The position numbers and the translations under genes were made by a program. Below are positions 1-4,329 of a stretch of DNA of 5,076 nucleotides, in pieces. The notes below the pieces were generated by a model. It was not told where the DNA came from. It ran no database searches and saw only the letters and a program-made list of their open reading frames with translations. This DNA comes from Candidatus Hodarchaeota archaeon (lineage in GTDB: Archaea > Asgardarchaeota > Heimdallarchaeia > Hodarchaeales > YT1-039), in assembly GCA_016840025.1 (NCBI GenBank), contig JAEOTF010000544.1:1-5076 (forward strand), written 5' to 3'. The first letter of the stretch is position 1, and every line of letters starts with the position of its first letter.

Positions 1-235
1 TCGATAGCGGTTCCGCATAAACACGAATCTGTACTAAACTGATTGGCTGACCGATCAACTCGTCACTTCGGACGACTTCTCTTCCATCAACCCGCTGTTC
101 AAGAGAGACGGGATAGGGAGTTGAAACAGCGGATATAATTATCCCTCCTATAATCCCAATGATTAGAAGCCCCAAGCCAACTTTACCTAATTTCCCAAAC
201 CGTCGCAAAACTCCCGAAATGACTGGTATTTGCAC
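1..235 (-). CDS. Partial single-pass membrane-anchored protein (C-terminus beyond window)
   Basis: Reading the minus strand from GTG at 235 gives 78 codons open to the window edge, so the C-terminus is missing. The protein begins MQIPVISGVLRRFGKLGKVG. A basic stretch (residues 11-19) is followed by a strongly hydrophobic, Gly/Ile-rich helix (about 20-37) and then a polar segment from about residue 40. This fits a signal anchor with the N-terminus inside and the bulk outside the cell; there is no obvious signal-peptidase site or lipobox. The GTG start is chosen because AAAGGAGGT sits 6 bases upstream on the same strand. The polar part is mixed-charge sequence, as expected of a folded domain rather than noise. 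I do not recognise the family, and no function can be assigned from the visible third or so. Upstream lies a 291-base gap from the cyclophilin-like gene, so it probably has its own promoter. Confidence 0.72.
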   Translation of the reverse strand, partial: MQIPVISGVLRRFGKLGKVGLGLLIIGIIGGIIISAVSTPYPVSLEQRVDGREVVRSDELIGQPISLVQIRVYAEPLS

Positions 236-241
236 TATGAT

Positions 242-250
242 ACCTCCTTT
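242..250 (-). promoter_or_regulatory. Strong Shine-Dalgarno site for the GTG-started membrane protein
   Basis: On the minus strand AAAGGAGGT lies 6 bases before GTG (235-233). It is close to a full complement of the 16S rRNA 3' end. It decides the start of the partial membrane-protein gene, where no ATG is available. Confidence 0.7.
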
Positions 251-318
251 GGAACCTTCAAAAGGATATTTACTCAAAGAAATGATCTTTAATGTGATTT
301 ATGCCTTCTTTCTTAAAA

Positions 319-338
319 TAACTTTGCCAATAAAGTTA
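319..338. repeat. Perfect 7-base inverted repeat in the leader region
   Basis: TAACTTT (319-325) and AAAGTTA (332-338) are exact reverse complements separated by GCCAAT. It lies 84-103 bases upstream of the GTG-started membrane-protein gene and downstream of a TATA-like element. It could be an operator dyad or a weak, AT-rich hairpin in the leader. At this length chance occurrence is possible. Confidence 0.35.
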
Positions 339-360
339 GCAGAAGGGGGAGCCATGAAGA

Positions 361-380
361 GGCGGATTTTTATATTAGTG
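361..380 (-). promoter_or_regulatory. Candidate archaeal TATA box for the membrane-anchored protein gene
   Basis: On the minus strand this reads CACTAATATAAAAATCCGCC, with a central AATATAAAAA close to the archaeal TATA consensus. Transcription would start about 25 bases downstream, near 345, giving a leader of about 110 bases that holds the 319-338 inverted repeat and the Shine-Dalgarno site. It is called by eye only; other AT-rich stretches in this gap could serve instead. Confidence 0.25.
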
Positions 381-526
381 GGATGCTGCGATTTGAAGTA
401 AAAGGGATAATAGGACATATTACATCTTTAAGTAATTAAACCATTGAACATTCAGAAATAAGAGATATCGAGATCAATTGTGCCAATTTGTTAAAACTTA
501 GTTGGAGGTTGGGGGAGTACAACCCA

Positions 527-925
527 TTATGAAAAGGATTCAACTCGAATAGTTTCTCCAGCAGTTACTCGGCGCAGTTTCACAATGATATCGCTATTAA
601 TCTCTTCCAATTTGCCAAATACATTTACTGGACTTGCAGGTCTAATTTCATCTGACTTGCTGGCAGGAGTTTTTCCGAAAAAGATGCAAAAAGCCGCTCC
701 GGGAGGCCAATACCCTAAGTCACCTAGTTCAACAACGGCGTGAGCATTTTCTTCTGCTATATTAACAGGAATACTGAAATAAATCTCATCACCCCACGTT
801 TGGACTCTTGCCTCAAATGGTAGTGCATCCAAAATGTCTTTCATGGTATTAGGGCAGTCTTCTCTTAAGATCGCAATAAATTCTCCGCTTTGCTCAGTAA
901 TAATTTTGATTTTTTCAGCAACCAA
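527..925 (-). CDS. Cyclophilin-like fold protein (TM1367/PF04126-type)
   Basis: This 132-residue protein is full length for the small archaeal and bacterial cyclophilin-like family (PF04126, structural prototype TM1367). Recognisable features are a CPNT-(M)KDILDALPFEA segment (24-39), QTWGDEIYFSIPV (42-54), the family signature GDLGYWPPGAAFCIFFGKTP (68-87) and SPVNVFGKL (98-106). The family has a cyclophilin-type beta-barrel, but peptidyl-prolyl isomerase activity has not been established for it as far as I know, and its ligand is unknown. There is no signal peptide or membrane helix, so it should be cytosolic. The start is TTG at 925: the frame has a TAG five codons upstream with no ATG or GTG between, and AGGAGAG lies 7 bases before the TTG. 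An ATG at 932-930 is out of frame and stops after five codons. It stands alone, 264 bases after the HerA-like gene and behind that gene's terminator. The family call is confident; the role is unknown. Confidence 0.88.
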   Translation of the reverse strand: MVAEKIKIITEQSGEFIAILREDCPNTMKDILDALPFEARVQTWGDEIYFSIPVNIAEENAHAVVELGDLGYWPPGAAFCIFFGKTPASKSDEIRPASPVNVFGKLEEINSDIIVKLRRVTAGETIRVESFS

Positions 926-932
926 ATGCCAT

Positions 933-939
933 CTCTCCT
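933..939 (-). promoter_or_regulatory. Shine-Dalgarno site fixing a TTG start for the cyclophilin-like gene
   Basis: AGGAGAG on the minus strand ends 7 bases before TTG (925-923). The nearer ATG (932-930) overlaps the end of this site and opens only a five-codon frame, so the TTG is preferred. Confidence 0.6.
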
Positions 940-963
940 AAATTCGGAGGAAAGAACTGTTTT

Positions 964-979
964 CCTATATCTTTTTCGA
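964..979 (-). promoter_or_regulatory. Candidate BRE/TATA element for the cyclophilin-like gene
   Basis: On the minus strand TCGAAAAAGATATAGG shows a purine-rich stretch (BRE-like) followed by ATATA. A start about 25 bases downstream would fall near 942, just upstream of the Shine-Dalgarno site, giving a short leader of about 17 bases. A second AT-rich candidate, GATATATTTTTTATTTG, lies further up at about 1040-1056. Neither can be confirmed by eye. Confidence 0.25.
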
Positions 980-1059
980 TGAAAAGGAAGGATAATACAA
1001 ATCAGAAAATTTTGATCGATTGGTCAAGTAAAAACACATTCAAATAAAAAATATATCAA

Positions 1060-1089
1060 CTAATAACTATTTAGAAGAGCTAATAACTA
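1060..1089. repeat. Two direct copies of a 10-base element with 20-base period
   Basis: CTAATAACTA occurs at 1060-1069 and again, identically, at 1080-1089. The 20-base period is close to two helical turns, so both copies face the same side of the DNA. The pair lies 135-165 bases upstream of the cyclophilin-like start and beyond the terminator of the HerA-like gene. It could be a paired regulator site, but the AT-rich setting makes chance repeats more likely than usual. Confidence 0.4.
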
Positions 1090-1136
1090 GTAATCAGCCC
1101 CCAATTTTTTAATGACTTATGATAATATCGGTAAAG

Positions 1137-1172
1137 CAAAAAAATGAAAATCACACAAGACGATTCCTTGTG
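1137..1172 (-). terminator. Hairpin plus T-tract terminator after the HerA-like gene
   Basis: On the minus strand, 17 bases past the TAG stop, CACAAG and CTTGTG form a 6-base stem around a 7-base loop (1172-1154). TGATTTTC and a run of seven T (1144-1138) follow. T-tracts alone are enough for termination by archaeal RNA polymerase; here a hairpin precedes one. It should separate the HerA-like gene from the cyclophilin-like gene. Confidence 0.55.
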
Positions 1173-1189
1173 CATAAATTAATGGACCA

Positions 1190-3208
1190 CTAATGGACAA
1201 CCAATGGTTGTCCCAGAAGAATTCGCTCAAATACATGTGATCGCTTAGCTTTCTGGAGTAGGTTTTCAAAAATCCCTGCCAATCGATCACGATCAAGGTA
1301 TTCTGGTTCTTTAATATCAAGTTCTTTAATTAATTTTTCACAGAAGGTATCAAAGTCATATACAAGTTGTGTAGTTGTCTTTTTCCCTTCTTTTGTTTTT
1401 ATTCTCTGAGCTAATCCTTCTTTAATAGCAGCCCGCACTTCTTTGATATAAAAAACACGGGATTTCTCATAATTCAATTGTTTCTTTTGTACAAGCTCTC
1501 TAAGAAACGGTAGACCAAATTGAGTCTTAGCGATATGTTCGAGATGAGCAAGCATTGCATTAACAATGTCTTCATGAGAAATTTTTCCTACTGCAGCTTC
1601 GATTACTTTTTCATCATCCGCAGCATCCTTATAGCGTGCTAATCTCGTTTGAAGTTCCTTTTCACGACGTTCTTTTTCTAATTGCTTTTCCCGCTCAAGT
1701 CGTTCTTTTTCTAATTGCTTTCCACGCTCAAGTCGCTCTTTTTCTAACTGTTCTTTTTCTAACCGCTCTTTTTCTAACCGCTCTTTTTCTAACCGCTCTT
1801 TTTCTAACCGCTCTTTTTCATTTCGCGCTTCTTCAAGTTTCCTGATTTGTTCGGCCCATTCTTTATATAATTTTGCCACTTGATCTTCTGTTAGTGTTGT
1901 ATGGTTTGTCAGTAACCAACGGACCTGAATAGGATTCACATTTGTGTCTAAATCGGGAGAAACGAACATAAAAGAGCCTGCTTTCAATTTAGTGAGTTTT
2001 TTTACCACCTGCGCAGAAATCGTCTCCCCGGCGGACCCGTCAAGAACTTGTGCTACCACCTTTCGGGATTGGGGAGAAGTGATGCGTCCTAAGGATAACG
2101 TGTTAAATTGCTCAAACGCTTTATAATCGACATCTTTAGGACTTTGAGTGGCCACTAAAAACTCAACCCCGTATTTTCGAGCTTGTCGGAAGAGAAGTAA
2201 AAATGCTTCTTTGGGTCCAGGTTTTGCGGCTCCAGCGGGGATGTAGGGCGCGACTTCATCGCAAAACACAATACAGCGAGGTTTATTACCTTTGGGAGCC
2301 CCTTGACGGAGCATCCATGAGTATAGTTGACTTAATACTAAAGACAGAAAGAATAGTTTTTCTTCCTCGGTGATCAATGTTGGTAAGAATAGAACATTGA
2401 TAGGAGTTTTGCCTTTCACGGGCTTGAGGATTTTAGTGAAATCCAGGATTTCTTTTTCTCCTCCCTCAAAGAGAAGTTTGGAGGTCCCAATTGTCAAAGA
2501 CCTCAGAGCTTGGGCCAGCTTTTCGCGTTGGCTGGATTTCATGTACTCTTCTAAATTTAGGCCCAAGGTCTCTTCGGCGTCCAATACTCGTTTTGAGAGC
2601 GCAATAAAATTTTCTACCTTTTTCTTCTCCCGCCAAGATTTTTCCATGATTTCATAAAGAACTGATCGGGTTGCACTTTCATAGGATCGTGTAAGTCCTG
2701 CTTTTTTAATCAGCACTCGAGTTAGAGTTTGACAGGAACTGTCTATAAGTCGAATGACATCAATTTCATCAGCTTTTTGGTGAGGCGCCACCAAAGGATT
2801 AATTGAGATAGGTAAACCTTTTTTTGAAGCAGGAGTAAATATATTAACTACTACTTTGTCCAGGTAGTTTTGAAGATATGAAGGATTAATACCTTTCTTT
2901 TCAAGCTGTACTGGATCACCGGGCATTTTAAGCGAGGCTATATCACCCTGTACATCGAAGGCAATTATTGGAATTCCCCTCATAGCCGCCTCTTCTAGAA
3001 TAACCTTAGATAGAACTGTTTTTCCACTTCCAGTACTCCCAAACGTTCCTAAATGTCGTCTAAAAAGATTAGGATCCACTTCAAATCGTGTGGATGTCGG
3101 TTTTCCCTTCTCGTCGAGAGTATGCCCGATCCATAATTTCAACCAGATCACCAGCTTCTTAAAAACTCTATAGGCTCGGAGATAAATATGTTCGGATATG
3201 TTTGGCAA
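1190..3208 (-). CDS. HerA/DUF87-DUF853-type ATPase with long charged helix and extra C-terminal domain
   Basis: This 672-residue P-loop ATPase belongs to the HerA/FtsK superfamily, whose members form rings that move or remodel DNA. Visible motifs are Walker A GSTGSGKT (57-64), FDVQGD (84-89), Walker B IVFCDE (313-318), ATQSP with the sensor Gln (353-357), and GRITSPQSR (374-382), a likely arginine-finger region. The core ends near residue 435. Residues about 456-520 are almost only Leu, Glu, Lys and Arg, built on repeats of LEKER and of an 11-residue unit. Residues 521-672 form a mixed helical domain that I cannot assign. The start is TTG at 3208: the frame holds a TGA ten codons upstream with no better start, and the next Met (76) lies past Walker A. 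A GTG at codon 20 is an alternative. The usual N-terminal HAS barrel of true HerA is absent, as in DUF853-type relatives. No NurA nuclease is adjacent. The ATPase call is firm; the substrate is unknown. Confidence 0.88.
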   Translation of the reverse strand: MPNISEHIYLRAYRVFKKLVIWLKLWIGHTLDEKGKPTSTRFEVDPNLFRRHLGTFGSTGSGKTVLSKVILEEAAMRGIPIIAFDVQGDIASLKMPGDPVQLEKKGINPSYLQNYLDKVVVNIFTPASKKGLPISINPLVAPHQKADEIDVIRLIDSSCQTLTRVLIKKAGLTRSYESATRSVLYEIMEKSWREKKKVENFIALSKRVLDAEETLGLNLEEYMKSSQREKLAQALRSLTIGTSKLLFEGGEKEILDFTKILKPVKGKTPINVLFLPTLITEEEKLFFLSLVLSQLYSWMLRQGAPKGNKPRCIVFCDEVAPYIPAGAAKPGPKEAFLLLFRQARKYGVEFLVATQSPKDVDYKAFEQFNTLSLGRITSPQSRKVVAQVLDGSAGETISAQVVKKLTKLKAGSFMFVSPDLDTNVNPIQVRWLLTNHTTLTEDQVAKLYKEWAEQIRKLEEARNEKERLEKERLEKERLEKERLEKEQLEKERLERGKQLEKERLEREKQLEKERREKELQTRLARYKDAADDEKVIEAAVGKISHEDIVNAMLAHLEHIAKTQFGLPFLRELVQKKQLNYEKSRVFYIKEVRAAIKEGLAQRIKTKEGKKTTTQLVYDFDTFCEKLIKELDIKEPEYLDRDRLAGIFENLLQKAKRSHVFERILLGQPLVVH
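1195..1213. repeat. Perfect 19-base dyad at the 3' end of the HerA-like gene
   Basis: GGACAACCA (1195-1203) and TGGTTGTCC (1205-1213) are exact reverse complements around a single A. The dyad ends two bases before the stop codon and covers the last codons of the gene. As RNA it could fold into a 7-base stem with a 5-base loop; as DNA it could bind a dimeric protein. A partial repeat of the right arm follows on the minus strand (TGGTCCATTA after TGGTTGTCCATTA). Confidence 0.6.
1668..1733. repeat. Tandem 33-base repeat, two copies, inside the HerA-like gene
   Basis: Copies at 1668-1700 and 1701-1733 match at nearly every base, differing mainly around GCTTTTCCC versus GCTTTCCAC. They encode the 11-residue units LERGKQLEKER and LEREKQLEKER. 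The near identity, including at third codon positions, points to recent duplication. Confidence 0.8.
1736..1825. repeat. Tandem 15-base minisatellite, about six copies, inside the HerA-like gene
   Basis: The unit CTCTTTTTCTAACCG is exact at 1766-1780, 1781-1795 and 1796-1810. One-base variants lie at 1751-1765 and 1736-1750, and a degraded copy at 1811-1825. On the coding strand each unit encodes a permutation of LEKER. The array length is a multiple of three, so copy changes keep the frame. Confidence 0.85.
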
Positions 3209-3271
3209 TAACTGGAAGATGCCCCAATGCGGCTTTCAACATTCCTAATCGGTTGATTCGGACTCAATGCG

Positions 3272-3290
3272 CATCATTAATTAAAAACCG
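3272..3290 (-). promoter_or_regulatory. Candidate TATA element for the HerA-like gene
   Basis: On the minus strand GGTTTTTAATTAATGATGC has a TATA-like core. Transcription would begin near 3255 and leave a leader of about 47 bases before the TTG start. No convincing Shine-Dalgarno site is visible there (only GGGG about 14 bases upstream). Called by eye; low confidence. Confidence 0.2.
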
Positions 3291-3307
3291 CGTCTTTTAA
3301 GGACTCC

Positions 3308-3331
3308 ATCATCACAGGTACTGGTGGTGAT
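3308..3331. repeat. Imperfect inverted repeat between the HerA-like and six-helix genes
   Basis: ATCATCAC (3308-3315) and GTGGTGAT (3324-3331) can pair over 8 bases around an 8-base loop. One of the eight is a G-U pair in plus-strand RNA and A-C in the other sense, so folding is favoured in plus-strand RNA. It lies just upstream of the small plus-strand reading frame at 3357-3419. Confidence 0.3.
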
Positions 3332-3430
3332 CAAATCAAGGGAGGGAGAGTATAATATGTCAACCACCTCCAAAAACCGCGATATTTTTTGTTTTGTGAT
3401 TGCCTATGAGCATCACTAATAGATATAATT

Positions 3431-3446
3431 GATAAAAAAAGAAAAG
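3431..3446 (-). terminator. T-tract terminator after the six-helix membrane protein gene
   Basis: On the minus strand CTTTTCTTTTTTTATC begins 27 bases after the TAA stop of the membrane-protein gene. Archaeal RNA polymerase terminates at such T-rich tracts without a strong hairpin. It supports separate transcription of the HerA-like gene. Confidence 0.5.
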
Positions 3447-3473
3447 TAGTATTGTAGGCGATTTTTCGAGCGT

Positions 3474-4241
3474 TTACGCCACTTCGGCATATTGAGTACG
3501 GAAGAACAGGCCCATTAGCACCACCACAAGGGCAGTAATTGCTATCAAACCAACAGCCGCTAGGTTAAAGCCGAATTGATCGAACACTAGCCCAAAGCCC
3601 ATTTTTATGCCGCCAATGATTCCACCAAGTATCAACGAGAAGAGCATGTATCGAGAGATGTTATGTTTTCCACGTTCCAGCTCCTCTTCAGCTAGTGCAC
3701 CCAAACCCAATGTGGGTCCGAGCACTGTAAGAAGGAGTAGGAATCCGTATGCAACAATAATCATAGTGGCAAAATCAAAGATATTACGCTGTTGAAGGGG
3801 GAAAAAGACCCCTCCAGATAATATAGTACAGACCGCATAAATAAAGGCAAAAATATTAGAGAAGAGTTGATCATCGGGATGAGTGTAGCCACCCATTTCA
3901 GTAAAGGTGGTAAAGAAAGCACTGATGAAGACAATGACAAAGATCCCAACCGCTCCAAAATAAATTGGAAGCAATGCATCTGTGTCAACTTGTGGAATGA
4001 GAACAGGGATTGCTACTGCTATACCCAGAACAGCTAAGCCGATACCAGTGAATAATAGCCCAATAACTAAGAAACGCACCATTGATAATCCGCTCCATGC
4101 CAAGACAGGCAAAACCTCTTCAGGTGGGATATATCCATCATGCCGGTCAAGGCTTTGAACATATTGCAGTAAACACGGCGTATGTATAAAAGACTTTTTC
4201 TTTTTTTCCGAATCGCAGCATATAATTCGACGAAAATCCAT
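3474..4241 (-). CDS. Six-helix integral membrane protein of unknown function
   Basis: This 255-residue protein has a polar N-terminus of about 55 residues (including KKKK at 13-16 and YIPPEE at 37-42), then six hydrophobic segments at about 57-83, 91-113, 126-148, 156-182, 198-220 and 226-247. The basic N-terminus predicts an in/in topology. The most polar loop, AEEELERGKHNISRY (184-198), falls between helices 4 and 5. Helices 4 and 5 carry small-residue motifs (GPTLGLGAL; GGIIGGIKMGFG) that allow close packing. I see no transporter signature, binding motif or catalytic residue set, and do not recognise a family. ATG at 4241 is the only start after an in-frame TGA 13 codons upstream. It has no Shine-Dalgarno site, only six A in front, so the mRNA may be leaderless or translation may be coupled to hflX 78 bases upstream. 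Codons 2-35 look less conserved in style and the true start could be later. Confidence 0.8.
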   Translation of the reverse strand: MDFRRIICCDSEKKKKSFIHTPCLLQYVQSLDRHDGYIPPEEVLPVLAWSGLSMVRFLVIGLLFTGIGLAVLGIAVAIPVLIPQVDTDALLPIYFGAVGIFVIVFISAFFTTFTEMGGYTHPDDQLFSNIFAFIYAVCTILSGGVFFPLQQRNIFDFATMIIVAYGFLLLLTVLGPTLGLGALAEEELERGKHNISRYMLFSLILGGIIGGIKMGFGLVFDQFGFNLAAVGLIAITALVVVLMGLFFRTQYAEVA

Positions 4242-4311
4242 TTTTTTATGTATGGGGTGAAATACGGAGGATTCTCGTCATAGACCTAGTTAGAGGATAC
4301 TTAAAATTTCG

Positions 4312-4329
4312 CTCACAAACTAGTGTGAG
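4312..4329 (-). repeat. Hairpin spanning the hflX stop codon
   Basis: CTCACA (4312-4317) and TGTGAG (4324-4329) are perfect 6-base inverted arms around AACTAG. On the minus strand the loop holds the TAG stop, and CGAAATTTTAAG follows. It may be a weak terminator or an mRNA 3'-end hairpin. The T-run is only four bases, so read-through into the membrane-protein gene is plausible. Confidence 0.35.

Noticed and set aside
159..401. An 80-codon plus-strand frame ending MKRRIFILVGCCDLK, with GGGGGAG ahead of an internal ATG at 354
   Set aside because: Its first third lies antisense to the well-supported minus-strand membrane-protein gene, and its composition is not protein-like. The internal 15-codon version has no supporting context.
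476..488. Short palindrome AATTG-TGC-CAATT downstream of the cyclophilin-like gene
   Set aside because: The five-base AT-rich arms are expected by chance, and no T-tract follows to make it a terminator.
503..515. G-rich stretch that might form a two-quartet G-quadruplex
   Set aside because: The runs are too short (GG, GG, GGGGG), and the G-rich strand is the non-transcribed side of the nearby genes.
1117..1320. A 67-codon minus-strand frame overlapping the end of the HerA-like gene
   Set aside because: It lies in another frame over coding sequence whose amino acids are well supported, and it has no ribosome-binding site or recognisable domain.
1636..1845. A plus-strand frame with repeated LFLTA units
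   Set aside because: It is the antisense shadow of the LEKER repeats in the HerA-like gene.
3245..3275. tRNA-like T-arm (GGTTGATTC)
   Set aside because: It departs from the GGTTCRANTCC consensus, and no acceptor or anticodon stem can be drawn around it.
3240..3330. Possible box C/D RNA: GTGATGA on the minus strand near 3310-3317, with a second ATGATGC downstream
   Set aside because: No CTGA D or D' box is found at suitable spacing, and there is no terminal stem.
3345..3362. Bacterial-style promoter (TTGACA and TATACT on the minus strand, TATAAT on the plus strand)
   Set aside because: The spacing between TTGACA and TATACT is only three bases, and TATAAT has no -35 box at 16-18 bases.
3761..3988. 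A 75-codon minus-strand frame inside the membrane-protein gene
   Set aside because: It is a hydrophobic-looking shadow in an alternative frame of a transmembrane coding region.
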